Below, one piece after another: positions 1 to 8,420 of a DNA stretch of 64,000 nt; the first letter of the stretch is position 1; each line of letters opens with the position of its first letter. Origin of the DNA: UBA2279 sp034399355 (GTDB lineage: Bacteria > Actinomycetota > Coriobacteriia > Anaerosomatales > Anaerosomataceae). Below the pieces are notes generated by a model. The model had not been told where the DNA came from. It saw nothing but the letters and a program-made list of their open reading frames with translations, and did not search any database. The translations under genes were made by a program, and so were the position numbers. The stretch covers positions 1 to 64,000 of the forward strand of contig JAXMMT010000042.1 in assembly GCA_034399355.1 (NCBI GenBank), in the 5' to 3' direction.

Positions 1-585
1 GAGGCGTCGGGGCCACTGACGACCCCTATCGCCGCCGCAGCGTCGGCCGCAGCGCCCCCGAAGGCACCCGCGAAGGCGCGCGCTGCGGAGACCGCGACTT
101 CCGGTGCGCCCACAGAGAAGGTGCCCGCGCCAGCGCCTGCGGCAAGCGGTCCGCTGGACGCAGCGGCCGTGAAGCGAGCATGGCCGGCGATACAGGCCGA
201 GTTCAAGAAGCTCAAGTCCTCGCGGTCGCACCTGTTCGATGGCACCGAGGTGGAGGTCGAAGGTGACGTGCTGGTCATCGAGTTCCCTGCGGGCCAGGAC
301 TTCTCGCTGCAGATCGCACGCACGCCTGAGACGATGCCGCTGCTCAAGCGCAGCATCGTCACCGTGCTTCGCGTCGACCCGCCGCTCGAGCTGCGCCTTG
401 GAAGGTCGGGGAGCTCGGGGCCCCGCCCACATGCGCCTACGCCCTCACCTGACGACACGGCGTCGCCGCTTACTGACGAGACCGACTCGCGTCCGGTGCC
501 CATAGAGGCAGATACCGACATCACCAAGCTTGTCATGGATGAGCTGGGCGCCGAGGTCATCGTCGAGCACGAACCGGAAAGCTGA
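1..585 (+). CDS. dnaX: DNA polymerase III subunit gamma/tau, C-terminal part (5' truncated by window edge)
   Basis: The reading frame is open from the first base, so only the last 194 residues are seen. They begin with an Ala/Pro/Lys-rich linker and continue into a compact domain (SHLFDGTEVEVEGD...LVIEFP) that resembles the tau C-terminal region, followed by an acidic tail. The ATPase domain lies outside the window. Identity rests on this domain plus position: dnaX directly followed by ybaB and recR is a very common bacterial order. In the clamp loader, gamma/tau loads the sliding clamp and ties polymerase to helicase. Sure of the context, less sure from the partial sequence alone. Confidence 0.8.
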   Translation, partial: EASGPLTTPIAAAASAAAPPKAPAKARAAETATSGAPTEKVPAPAPAASGPLDAAAVKRAWPAIQAEFKKLKSSRSHLFDGTEVEVEGDVLVIEFPAGQDFSLQIARTPETMPLLKRSIVTVLRVDPPLELRLGRSGSSGPRPHAPTPSPDDTASPLTDETDSRPVPIEADTDITKLVMDELGAEVIVEHEPES

Positions 586-614
586 CGCTGGCAAGGACTC
601 TTGAGAGGAGCACC

Positions 615-932
615 GTGAAGCCGAACAACATGGCCAACATGATGAAGCAAGCGCAGAAGATGCAGGCCGACATGGCACGCGTCCAGGAGGAGCTCAAGTT
701 CGAGCGAGTGGAGGCGTCAGCCGGCGGCGGTGCTGTCAAGGTGGTCATGACCGGCGAGCTGTCCGTCGAGTCCGTCTCGATCGACCCTGCCGCCCTCGAC
801 CCCGATGACGTCTCGATGCTCGAGGATCTCATGACCGCTGCGGTCAACGAGGCGGTGCGTCAGGCCCAAGAGGTCGCGCAGCGGAAGATGGCCGCCGTGA
901 CCGGTGGCCTGGGCATTCCTGGTTTGATGTAA
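615..932 (+). CDS. ebfC: YbaB/EbfC family nucleoid-associated protein
   Basis: This is a 105-residue protein opening with a Met/Asn/Lys-rich helix (MKPNNMANMMKQAQKMQAD) and a short beta domain (VKVVMTGELSVESVSIDP), the typical YbaB layout and length. The family forms homodimers that bind DNA around the nucleoid. The start is a GTG preceded by GAGAGG about six bases upstream. The stop codon TAA at 930-932 abuts the ATG of recR, so the two genes are translationally linked. Gene order dnaX-ebfC-recR is the conserved bacterial arrangement. Confidence 0.95.
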   Translation: MKPNNMANMMKQAQKMQADMARVQEELKFERVEASAGGGAVKVVMTGELSVESVSIDPAALDPDDVSMLEDLMTAAVNEAVRQAQEVAQRKMAAVTGGLGIPGLM

Positions 933-1532
933 ATGTCGTTCTACGCCGCACCTATCGCGAGACTGCTCGAGGAGCTGGAACGCCTTCCGGGTATCGGCCC
1001 GAAGAGCGCGCAGCGCCTCGTGTTCCATATCCTGCGTTCTGACGACGAGGCCGCCGGACGGCTTGCCGAGGCCATCATCGACGTCAAGCGCTCGATTCAC
1101 TTCTGTGCGAGGTGTTTCAACTTTGCCGAGGACGAGCTGTGCAACATCTGCGCCGCTCCCGAGCGAGACGTTTCGGTCGTCTGCGTCGTGGAGGAGCCTC
1201 GCGACGTGGTGGCCGTTGAGCGTACCGGTGAGTTCCGGGGCCTGTATCACGTGCTGCAGGGCGCGATCTCTCCCATTGACGGCATTGGTCCCGAGCAGCT
1301 GCGCGTCCGGGAGCTCATCGACCGCATCGGGGAGGGCGGCATCACTGAGCTCATTGTGGCGACTGACCCCAACGTCGAAGGGGAGACGACAGCACTCTAC
1401 CTCGCCCGGCTGATCAAGCCGCTCGGCGTGCGCGTCACGAGGATCGCATCAGGACTGCCTGTGGGCGGCGACCTGGAGTATGCTGACGAGGTGACTCTCG
1501 GCAGGGCACTGGAAGCGCGTCGCGAGATGTGA
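933..1532 (+). CDS. recR: Recombination mediator protein RecR
   Basis: A 199-residue protein of normal RecR length. It has an N-terminal helix-hairpin-helix segment (LERLPGIGPKSAQRL), a four-cysteine zinc finger (CARC...CNIC), a Toprim domain with VVCVVEEPRD and the ATDPNVEGE motif, and a C-terminal GLPVGGDLEYADEVTLG segment. With RecF and RecO, RecR helps load RecA at gaps during recombinational repair. The ATG directly follows the ebfC stop with no gap. It ends the first co-directional cluster; 175 bases without a recognised gene follow. Confidence 0.97.
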   Translation: MSFYAAPIARLLEELERLPGIGPKSAQRLVFHILRSDDEAAGRLAEAIIDVKRSIHFCARCFNFAEDELCNICAAPERDVSVVCVVEEPRDVVAVERTGEFRGLYHVLQGAISPIDGIGPEQLRVRELIDRIGEGGITELIVATDPNVEGETTALYLARLIKPLGVRVTRIASGLPVGGDLEYADEVTLGRALEARREM

Positions 1533-1707
1533 TGTTGCCAGTAATTGGCTACCGTTCACCGAATCATCGCCACCGCTCACCGCTGTAGGCGACCTCTCCC
1601 CGCGAGTCGCACCCGTATCCTTGTGTGACCCACCGTCCCGACGCCTGCACGACGCATCCGACGATACCCAGGGACGGGTCACAACGATTCCTGAGGAGGG
1701 TGAGACC
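1533..1707 (+). other. Intergenic leader region before por genes
   Basis: There are 175 bases between recR and porC. I see a short inverted repeat, TCGCC near 1567 with GGCGA near 1588, around an ACCGCTCACCGCT core. A clear Shine-Dalgarno stretch (GAGGAGGGTGAG, about 1693-1704) precedes the porC ATG. I could not define a convincing -35/-10 pair. It probably holds the por promoter. Confidence 0.4.
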
Positions 1708-2283
1708 ATGCAGCAGCTGACGGAGATCCGTTGGCATGCGCGCGCCGGCCAGGGTGCTGTCACAGCGGCGAAGCTCGTCGCCGAGACCGCACTGGAGCTC
1801 GATCAATACATGCAGGCCATGCCCGAGTATGGCCCGGAGCGCATGGGCGCGCCGATCCAGGCGTTCACGCGCATTAGCTCCGCTCCTATCGAGATTCACA
1901 ACAACATCGAGCGCCCCGACGTCGTGGTCGTCCTCGACGAGAGCCTGCTCTCGATCGTCGACGTCGTGCGGGGACTCAAGGACGACGGCATCGTCATCGT
2001 GAACACCTGCACGCCTCCTGCGGACGTTCGCGTACGACTCGGCCGCACCACCGGTCGCGTAGCGTGCGTAGACGCGTCGGGCATCTCGCTCGACAAGCTG
2101 AAGCGCGACATGCCGAACACGCCGATGATCGGTGCGCTTGCCAAGGTCACCGGTCTGTTCGAGGTCGACGCGGTTTGCGACCACCTGACCAAGACCTTTG
2201 GCAAGAAGTTCGCCCAGGAGGTCATTGACGCCAACGTTGCGTCAGTGCGTTCCGCCTACGAGGAGGTGTCCATCGATGGCTAA
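1708..2283 (+). CDS. porC: 2-oxoacid (pyruvate):ferredoxin oxidoreductase, gamma subunit
   Basis: A 191-residue gamma subunit with the family opening WHARAGQGAVTAAKLVAE and PEYGPERMGAP around residues 35-45. In the four-subunit enzymes it joins alpha, beta and delta to oxidise a 2-oxoacid plus CoA to acyl-CoA, CO2 and reduced ferredoxin in the cytoplasm. An upstream in-frame GTG at 1621 exists. I chose the ATG at 1708 because of its strong GAGGAGG ribosome site and because homologues start here. The 3' end overlaps porD by 8 bases. Pyruvate is the likeliest substrate, but related 2-oxoacid enzymes cannot be excluded. Confidence 0.9.
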   Translation: MQQLTEIRWHARAGQGAVTAAKLVAETALELDQYMQAMPEYGPERMGAPIQAFTRISSAPIEIHNNIERPDVVVVLDESLLSIVDVVRGLKDDGIVIVNTCTPPADVRVRLGRTTGRVACVDASGISLDKLKRDMPNTPMIGALAKVTGLFEVDAVCDHLTKTFGKKFAQEVIDANVASVRSAYEEVSIDG

Positions 2284-2599
2284 GTGGGACATCTCACGCA
2301 TCGACGAGTGGAAGGGCGACGAGTTCCCGCTCGGTGCGGTCATTCCTGAGTCCGGCAACTCTCGTGACTATGTGACCGGCGGCTGGCGCAGCGAGCGTCC
2401 GGTGCGCGACGACGAGAAGTGCACCCAGTGCCTTATCTGCTGGATCATGTGCCCTGACTCCGCGGTTGTCGCGGTCGATGAAAAGGTCACAGACTTCAAG
2501 CTTAATCACTGCAAGGGCTGTGGCGTATGCGCCAACGAGTGCCCCGCGGACGCCATCACCATGGTGCCCGAGGGCTGCGAACTGCCGGAGGTGAAGTAG
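2276..2599 (+). CDS. porD: 2-oxoacid (pyruvate):ferredoxin oxidoreductase, delta (ferredoxin-like) subunit
   Basis: A 107-residue protein. Its second half has two [4Fe-4S] motifs, CTQCLICWIMCP and CKGCGVCANECP, as in PorD of four-subunit enzymes. These clusters carry electrons from the thiamine site to external ferredoxin. The N-terminal half, with the GWRSERPV segment, is the usual PorD lead-in. The ATG at 2276 overlaps the end of porC by 8 bases. The stop TAG is followed at once by the ATG of porA, so the whole set is tightly coupled. Confidence 0.95.
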   Translation: MAKWDISRIDEWKGDEFPLGAVIPESGNSRDYVTGGWRSERPVRDDEKCTQCLICWIMCPDSAVVAVDEKVTDFKLNHCKGCGVCANECPADAITMVPEGCELPEVK

Positions 2600-3787
2600 A
2601 TGGCCACCCAGAAGACCGTTTCCGCTACCGGCAACACCGTCGTGGCCGACGCCATACGTCAGTGCCGTCCCGACGTTATCGCTGCGTACCCGATCACCCC
2701 GCAGACGACTATCGTCGAGGAGCTCGCTGGCTTTGTCGCCAAGGGCCGCATGCACGCCGAGTACGTCACCGTGGAGTCCGAGCATTCGGCCATGAGTGCC
2801 TGCGTGGGCGCTTCCGCTGCCGGCGCTCGTGTCATGACCGCCACCTCTTCCCAGGGCCTCGCGCTCATGTGGGAGGAGCTGCACATTGCCTCCGGTATGC
2901 GTCTGCCGATCATCATGGCGAACGCGAACCGCGCGCTGTCGGCGCCTATCAACATCCACTGCGATCACAGCGACGCCATGGGCGCTCGCGACACCGGCTG
3001 GGTCATGATGTTCGCGGAGACCGCGCAGGAGGCCTACGACAACACCATCATGGCGACGCGTATTGCCGAGGACCCCGAGGTGCTGCTGCCTGTCATGAGC
3101 TGCCTCGACGGGTTCATCACGACGCACTCGATCGATCGCATCGATGTTCTCGACGATGATACGGTCGCCGGGTTCGTCGGCGAGTATGTCCCGCAGAACG
3201 CGCTGCTCGATATCGATGAGCCAGTCACGCACGGTTCTTTCGCCGGTCTCGGCGGCCCGTACTTCGAGTTCAAGCGCGCGCAGCGCGAGGCCATCGAGCG
3301 CTCCCGTGCGGTCATCAAGCGCGTTGGCGCCGAGTACAGCGAACTCTCCGGTCGCCCGTTCGACGTCATCGAGACGTGGGGCATGGAGGATGCTGACGTC
3401 GCCATCATCGTCATCGGCTCGACCGCCGGCAACACCCGTCACGTCGCGCGTCAGTTGCGTGCGCAGGGCGTGAAGGCTGGTGTCGTGAAGATGCGCGTCT
3501 TCCGTCCGTTCCCGTATGCCGAGCTTGCCGCGGCGCTCTCCGGTGTGAAAGCTGTCGCTGTCCTGGACCGTGCCGAGTCTTTTGGCGCCGAGGGCGGGCC
3601 GCTCTTCCTCGAAGTCCGCAGCGCGCTGTATGACGCCCAGCCTCGTGTGCCGATCGTCGGCTACATCTACGGTCTCGGTGGCAGCGATGTGCGCCTGGAA
3701 CTCATCGAGCGCGTTTACTCCGACCTGTCCGACATCGCCGCCGGCTCCGCCCAGCCCGGTGGACTCGTCTACCTGGGCGTACGGTAG
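2600..3787 (+). CDS. porA: 2-oxoacid (pyruvate):ferredoxin oxidoreductase, alpha subunit
   Basis: This 395-residue protein is of standard PorA length. It has the pyrimidine-binding domain signature YPITPQTTIVEELA near residue 32, the VESEHSAMSACVGASAAGAR segment, and a C-terminal domain ending in a Rossmann-like VIVIGSTAGN stretch. In this family the Thr of the YPITPQT region contacts the 2-oxoacid. It packs against PorB to form the thiamine-diphosphate active site. It starts directly on the porD stop. The intact four-subunit set marks an anaerobic, ferredoxin-based central metabolism. Confidence 0.95.
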   Translation: MATQKTVSATGNTVVADAIRQCRPDVIAAYPITPQTTIVEELAGFVAKGRMHAEYVTVESEHSAMSACVGASAAGARVMTATSSQGLALMWEELHIASGMRLPIIMANANRALSAPINIHCDHSDAMGARDTGWVMMFAETAQEAYDNTIMATRIAEDPEVLLPVMSCLDGFITTHSIDRIDVLDDDTVAGFVGEYVPQNALLDIDEPVTHGSFAGLGGPYFEFKRAQREAIERSRAVIKRVGAEYSELSGRPFDVIETWGMEDADVAIIVIGSTAGNTRHVARQLRAQGVKAGVVKMRVFRPFPYAELAAALSGVKAVAVLDRAESFGAEGGPLFLEVRSALYDAQPRVPIVGYIYGLGGSDVRLELIERVYSDLSDIAAGSAQPGGLVYLGVR

Positions 3788-3801
3788 GAGGGAGGTCACC
3801 T

Positions 3802-4731
3802 ATGGCAACACTCAAAGAACTCACCCATCGCGAGGACCGTCTCGAAGGCGGTCATCGCCTCTGTGCCGGCTGTGGCGCTTCGATCGCCGTCCGCCAGGTA
3901 CTGCTCGGCGCCGGCGAGGACCCGGTCGTCGTCGGCTGTGCGACAGGCTGCCTTGAAGTATCGACGACGATCTATCCGTACTCGTCATGGAAGACACCGT
4001 TCATCCATAACGCGTTCGAAAACTCCGCCGCTACCGTGTCGGGCGTTGAGGCCGCATTCCAGGGTCTCAAGCGGGCCGGCAAGATTCCGGCGGACAAGCG
4101 CATCAAGTTCGTCGCGTTCGGTGGCGACGGGGGCACCTACGACATCGGCCTACAGTCGCTATCGGGTGCGATGGAGCGCGGGCACGACATGGTCTATGTC
4201 TGCTACGACAACGGCGCGTACATGAACACCGGCATCCAGCGCTCCTCGGCCACTCCGAAGGGCGCCTGGGCGACGACCTCTCAGGTCGGTGTCGCACAGC
4301 AGGGTAAGCAGCAGCGCCGCAAGGACCTCACGCAGATCATGGCTGCGCACGACATTCCCTATGCTGCGCAGGCCTCGATCTCGCACTGGAAGGACCTCAC
4401 CATGAAGGCCGAGAAGGCCTTCGCTGTGGAGGGGCCGGCGTTCCTGAACATCTTCGCGCCGTGTCCACGCGGTTGGCGCATTCCGTATAACATGACGGTC
4501 GAGATTGCCAAGGCGGCCGTTCAGTCCGGCTTCTGGCCTCTTTACGAGGTTGAGGACGGCGTGTGGCGGCAGACCGTCAAGGTGCACAACAAGAAGCCGA
4601 TCGAGGAATTCCTCAAGCCGCAGGGCCGTTTCAAGCACCTGTTCAAGCCCGAGAATGCCGATCTGCTCGCTGAGATACAGGCCGACGTCGACCGCAGCCT
4701 AGCGGCGGTACTCGCGCGGTGCGAGGGGTAG
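3802..4731 (+). CDS. porB: 2-oxoacid (pyruvate):ferredoxin oxidoreductase, beta subunit
   Basis: A 309-residue thiamine-diphosphate-binding subunit. It contains the cluster-binding CAGCGAS motif near residue 25 and a second Cys in CATGCLE. The TPP/Mg motif GDGGTYDIGLQSLSGAMERG is followed by the NNGAYMNTGIQ-type segment (here DNGAYMNTGIQRSSATP). A GGAGGGAGG ribosome site precedes the ATG. A hairpin at 4777-4808 follows and closes the porCDAB operon. The gamma-delta-alpha-beta order is typical of thermophile and archaeal-type four-subunit enzymes. Confidence 0.95.
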   Translation: MATLKELTHREDRLEGGHRLCAGCGASIAVRQVLLGAGEDPVVVGCATGCLEVSTTIYPYSSWKTPFIHNAFENSAATVSGVEAAFQGLKRAGKIPADKRIKFVAFGGDGGTYDIGLQSLSGAMERGHDMVYVCYDNGAYMNTGIQRSSATPKGAWATTSQVGVAQQGKQQRRKDLTQIMAAHDIPYAAQASISHWKDLTMKAEKAFAVEGPAFLNIFAPCPRGWRIPYNMTVEIAKAAVQSGFWPLYEVEDGVWRQTVKVHNKKPIEEFLKPQGRFKHLFKPENADLLAEIQADVDRSLAAVLARCEG

Positions 4732-4776
4732 GGGGGCATCACCAGGGTTCCCGGCGGCACCATTCTTGCTGCAGAA

Positions 4777-4808
4777 CAGGGGTCTCGTCGCGTTCGGCGA
4801 GGCCCCTG
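4777..4808 (+). terminator. GC-rich hairpin after porB
   Basis: CAGGGGTCTCG at 4777-4787 pairs with CGAGGCCCCTG at 4798-4808 with a single G-T wobble, giving an 11-bp stem with a short loop. It sits 45 bases after porB and 54 before the next gene. No U-run follows, as is common for actinobacterial hairpin terminators. Confidence 0.65.
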
Positions 4809-4862
4809 ATGCTATCATTGGGTGATGAATGTTGCCGAGCGCGCCGTGCGAAAGGACCGACT

Positions 4863-5702
4863 ATGAGGCGTCGCGCATACGTGGCCCCGTTTCTCCTGCT
4901 TGCACTAGCGGTGCTTGTGGGCTGCACGGCGACCGACGGTGACGTTGAAGCGCCTGGAGCGGCCAGTGGCGAGCAGCTCAGGGTCTCGGGTTCCGGCACG
5001 TGTCTTCCGCTCATCAGGATTCTCACCGAGGAGTATCTCGGCGACCCCGAGTTCGTGTTCTTGCCGGGGCTGCACTCGGGTGGCGGTATCAAGGGCGTCG
5101 CCAACGCCGACCTCGAGATCGGTACCGTGTCGCGCGAGCTGACGGAGGACGAGGCAGCACTCGGCCTCGAGTATACGGTGCTCTCCCAGGACGGTCTTGT
5201 CGTGGCGACGCACCCCTCGGTCACTCTCGACGGGCTGACGACGCAGCAGGTCCGCGACATCTACGCCGGCGCGTACTCCAACTGGACCGAACTAGGTGGA
5301 CCGGACTTGCCGATCACGATTCTTGACCGCAACGAAGACGAGTCGGCCAAGATCATTCTTCGCCAGTATGTGCTGGGCCCCGATCTCGAAATCACGCCCA
5401 AGGCGGTCAACCTCTACTACGAGCCGGACATGATCGAGGGTCTTCAGTCCACGGTCGGGGCGATCGGCTACTTCTCTCTCGGCTATGGGTTGTCTCAGGA
5501 CGTGCCAGTTCGCTACCTCAAGCTGGATGGCGTCGAGGCCACCGTTGGCAACATCAGGAATGGCACGTACAAGATGGTTCGCCCGCTCGGTGTCGTCACG
5601 GTGAAGAACCCGCCGCCGGACATCGCAGCGTTCCTCGAGTGGGCAACCAGCGGGCAAGCTGCGGATCTGATGGACAGCCGAGGGTTTGCACCAGCGAAGT
5701 GA
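4863..5702 (+). CDS. PstS-like periplasmic/extracellular solute-binding lipoprotein
   Basis: A 279-residue protein with a short Arg-rich start, a hydrophobic signal segment and the lipobox LAVLVGC (Cys21), so it is predicted to be lipid-anchored outside the membrane. The mature part has the phosphate-binding-protein pattern: SGSGTCLPLIRILTEEY near the N-terminus, SGGGIKGVANADLEIGTVSRELTEDE, then GAIGYFSLGY. An upstream in-frame GTG at 4719 would add an unlikely leader. No pst permease genes are nearby. Instead a membrane HD-GYP protein follows after 10 bases, suggesting a sensory rather than an uptake role (inference). Confidence 0.8.
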   Translation: MRRRAYVAPFLLLALAVLVGCTATDGDVEAPGAASGEQLRVSGSGTCLPLIRILTEEYLGDPEFVFLPGLHSGGGIKGVANADLEIGTVSRELTEDEAALGLEYTVLSQDGLVVATHPSVTLDGLTTQQVRDIYAGAYSNWTELGGPDLPITILDRNEDESAKIILRQYVLGPDLEITPKAVNLYYEPDMIEGLQSTVGAIGYFSLGYGLSQDVPVRYLKLDGVEATVGNIRNGTYKMVRPLGVVTVKNPPPDIAAFLEWATSGQAADLMDSRGFAPAK

Positions 5703-5712
5703 CGAGAGTCGG

Positions 5713-8310
5713 ATGACAATCAGCCCGTTCGGAAAGCATCTGCACAACCAGATCATCGTGCCGCTCGTCGTGGCATCGCTTGTCGTCGGCGTCGTGGCGA
5801 CCCTTGTGGCCTGGATACTGCTCGACCAGGTCATCACGGGGTGGACCGACGAGACTGCGGCCGCCACTTCCGCGAGCGTCGCAGCGCGGTTTGACGACAA
5901 GAGCACTGAGATGCAGCAGGCGATCAAGCTGGTCGCGGAGAACCCGCGCTTCGTGGACGCCGTGCAGAGCGGTGACCCGATGGCGATCTCGGCGCAGCTT
6001 GTGGGCATCAGCCAGGCGCTGGACGCACCGAATCTCGTATATGAGAAGACCAATACCAGCAACCTCATGCTGCTTGATGACACAGGGCGTGTTGTCGCTT
6101 CCACCGGCGGTCTGGGTATCGGCCCTGGTGACGTGCCCCTCGGCAGCGGCGACCGCAATTGGGTCAGCCTCGCGATGAGCCACCCTCTTGTGGTCGAGCT
6201 CAACGGCAATGACACACTCACCGCGCTCGAACCCGTCAAAGGTTTTGAGCAGCGCGTGTACGCACTTGCGTACTCTCAGATCATCGACGATGCGTTCATC
6301 GCTGACTTCAGGATGGGTGCCCAGGCAGGCCTTGCGTTCTACGACGCAGACTTCCTCTCCATTACCGTGGACATCCCTGAGAACCTTGGCGGGACGTCGA
6401 TGGTAGCCGCGCTGAAGTCTCCCTCCGCCAGCGTTCTCGAAGCCCTGGAGGCGGTACGACAGAATCCTGATGTGGCAGCGACGAGCAAGCTGGTCTTATC
6501 GGGCACAGAGTACCGCGTCGTCGCCAAGCAGATGTTTTTCGAGAACGACCCGACTCACTCGGGCGCGTACCTTGTGACGGTACTCGGTACGGGTGTCGCC
6601 GAGCAGACACGCGTCGCGACTCGCAACCTGATCATGCTGTGGTCAGTGGTGGCGGTGGCCGTACTGCTGGGGCTCAACGGGTGGGTCGCACGTCGCGTCT
6701 CAGGCCCCCTTGCAGCGCTTTCCCAGAGCGTTGCACTGGTCGCGGAGGGCAACTATTCCACGAAGGTGACCTTCGGGGGCTCCACCGAGATCTCGCAGCT
6801 GAGTGAGAACTTCAACCGTATGACCGACTCACTCCGCGACCGCAGCGAGAGTCTGACCAAGAAGGTCCTTGAGCTCGCCACGCTTTACGAGATGAGTCGA
6901 GCGCTCGGGTCGACGTTCGACATCGACGTACTGCTCGACTCTGTGCTCGACTCGGCGATGCGTATCTTCAACGTCGAGATCGGTTACGTCACGCTGCGGG
7001 ACCAGGAGACCGGCGAGTTGCACGTCAGTGCCTGGCGCGGTGGCGGTGGGTCCCGGGTGGACGAAGCCGCTGTTCGGGCCTCGATGTCGGAGTGGGTCAT
7101 CCGCGAGGGCCGCCCGCTCATCTTCAACCCGCCCCGTGAGGGCGAGGAGGACCGCATCGACACCCTGAGCGGTGCACTGGCCGCGCTCTGTGTGCCCCTC
7201 ATATCGAGCGAGGGCACGCTGGGCGCTATCACCGTCGGTAGCCGTGATGCGAACCAGCGCTTCACCAGCGACGATGTCCGCCTGCTCGCGACCATCGCGA
7301 ACCACGTGACCATCGCTATCGGTAACATCGAACTGTTTTCGAGCCTGCAGGAAGCTTACCTTGCTACCGTGCGCGCTCTGGCGACGGCGGTCGATGCGAA
7401 GGACCCGTACACACGCGGCCATTCTGACCGCGTCGCTCGATTCGCTCTCATCATCGCGGATAGTATGAGTGTCTCCGTCGAGCAGCGGATTGCGTTGGAG
7501 ATGGCCGCTTACCTGCACGACATCGGCAAGATCGGCATCTCAGAGGACATCCTGCTTAAGCCGGGCAAGCTCACTGATGAGGAGATGGCGCAGATGCGCC
7601 ACCATCCGCTCATCGGTGCGAACATCTTGCGTCCCGTGGCGTTTCCCTGGCCCATCGCGCCGATCATCCGCCATCATCACGAACACTATGACGGCGCCGG
7701 ATACCCCGCCGGCCTCAAAGGTGAGGAGATTCCACTTCTGGCTCGGGTGCTTACCGTCGCGGATGCCTTCGAAGCCATGACCTCCGACCGTCCGTATCGT
7801 CGAGGACGGTCAGAGCAAGACGCCATCTTGGAGCTGCGCCGTTGCTCTGGCAGCCACTTCGACCCCCGGGTCATCGAGGCCTTCATTCACGTGCTCGAGC
7901 GCGATGCCGTCGACGAGCAGCCGGCCATGGACGCTGAGGACGACGACACAGGTGGCGACGAGAAGCGCGCTGTTTTCGTGGCTGTCGCCGACGGCATGGT
8001 CTCGAGCTTCCGCCGCCTTGGCGGTCCTCGTCTCGCTGCGAACCTTGAGCGGGACTTGAATCAAGCGTTTGCCGAGCAGGACCTGCACTTCGCAATCGCT
8101 GCGGGGCACTTCAATATCACTGGCGACGGGGGTCTCTCCGAGCGGCAGCAGATCGATGACATGCGTCGCGCGATGGTCGTCATCACCGTTGCTATGGAAC
8201 ACACGTCCGGCACGAGCCTGGTGGAGCACTTCTACACAGAGACGGTGGACGGACTTCCCGAGCGTATGGGTGCGCTTGCCCGCAAGATGCTCCTGCTAGA
8301 CGCCGTATAG
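5713..8310 (+). CDS. Membrane sensor with HAMP, GAF and HD-GYP domains (c-di-GMP phosphodiesterase)
   Basis: The protein is 865 residues. A first membrane helix (about 18-38) is followed by an extracytoplasmic sensor region to about 305, a second helix (about 306-326), a HAMP linker, a GAF domain (about 405-545) and an HD-GYP domain (about 555-735). The HD-GYP motifs are complete: HDIGKIG at 602 onward and HHHEHYDGAGYP at 654-665. HD-GYP enzymes hydrolyse c-di-GMP. A C-terminal extension of about 130 residues is not recognised. It lies 10 bases after a binding-lipoprotein gene, so the lipoprotein may pass ligand status to this sensor (inference). Confidence 0.9.
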   Translation: MTISPFGKHLHNQIIVPLVVASLVVGVVATLVAWILLDQVITGWTDETAAATSASVAARFDDKSTEMQQAIKLVAENPRFVDAVQSGDPMAISAQLVGISQALDAPNLVYEKTNTSNLMLLDDTGRVVASTGGLGIGPGDVPLGSGDRNWVSLAMSHPLVVELNGNDTLTALEPVKGFEQRVYALAYSQIIDDAFIADFRMGAQAGLAFYDADFLSITVDIPENLGGTSMVAALKSPSASVLEALEAVRQNPDVAATSKLVLSGTEYRVVAKQMFFENDPTHSGAYLVTVLGTGVAEQTRVATRNLIMLWSVVAVAVLLGLNGWVARRVSGPLAALSQSVALVAEGNYSTKVTFGGSTEISQLSENFNRMTDSLRDRSESLTKKVLELATLYEMSRALGSTFDIDVLLDSVLDSAMRIFNVEIGYVTLRDQETGELHVSAWRGGGGSRVDEAAVRASMSEWVIREGRPLIFNPPREGEEDRIDTLSGALAALCVPLISSEGTLGAITVGSRDANQRFTSDDVRLLATIANHVTIAIGNIELFSSLQEAYLATVRALATAVDAKDPYTRGHSDRVARFALIIADSMSVSVEQRIALEMAAYLHDIGKIGISEDILLKPGKLTDEEMAQMRHHPLIGANILRPVAFPWPIAPIIRHHHEHYDGAGYPAGLKGEEIPLLARVLTVADAFEAMTSDRPYRRGRSEQDAILELRRCSGSHFDPRVIEAFIHVLERDAVDEQPAMDAEDDDTGGDEKRAVFVAVADGMVSSFRRLGGPRLAANLERDLNQAFAEQDLHFAIAAGHFNITGDGGLSERQQIDDMRRAMVVITVAMEHTSGTSLVEHFYTETVDGLPERMGALARKMLLLDAV

Positions 8311-8349
8311 GAAACCTGGGTCGCGCTGCCTCCGTGCGCCGAATGCTGG

Positions 8350-8413
8350 TACACTATCCCCCAATCTCGTGGCCCGCATACCTTTTGTGCGGTGCACCGC
8401 CAGTAGGTTGGGG
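8350..8413 (+). promoter_or_regulatory. Possible promoter and structured leader of lysC
   Basis: A -10-like TACACT lies at 8350-8355. CCCCAATC at 8359-8366 can pair with GGTTGGGG at 8406-8413, an 8-bp stem with one wobble that covers the GGGGAGGA ribosome site. Inside are a CCGCA/TGCGG hairpin (8374-8378 with 8388-8392) and a perfect 12-base palindrome, GCGGTGCACCGC, at 8389-8400. If transcription starts from the TACACT box, the first stem arm would be partly lost, so promoter and stem may not both be right. Confidence 0.4.
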
Positions 8414-8420
8414 AGGACGC

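Noticed and set aside
2294..3799. A 501-codon open frame on the minus strand opposite porA/porD
   Set aside because: It mirrors the codon pattern of the plus-strand por genes, has no ribosome site, and its product is low-complexity His/Asp/Arg-rich. It is an antisense shadow of a high-GC gene.
8311..8420. Lysine riboswitch before aspartate kinase
   Set aside because: The gap of 110 bases is too short for the roughly 170-base lysine aptamer, and none of its conserved core was seen. Only a small stem remains possible.
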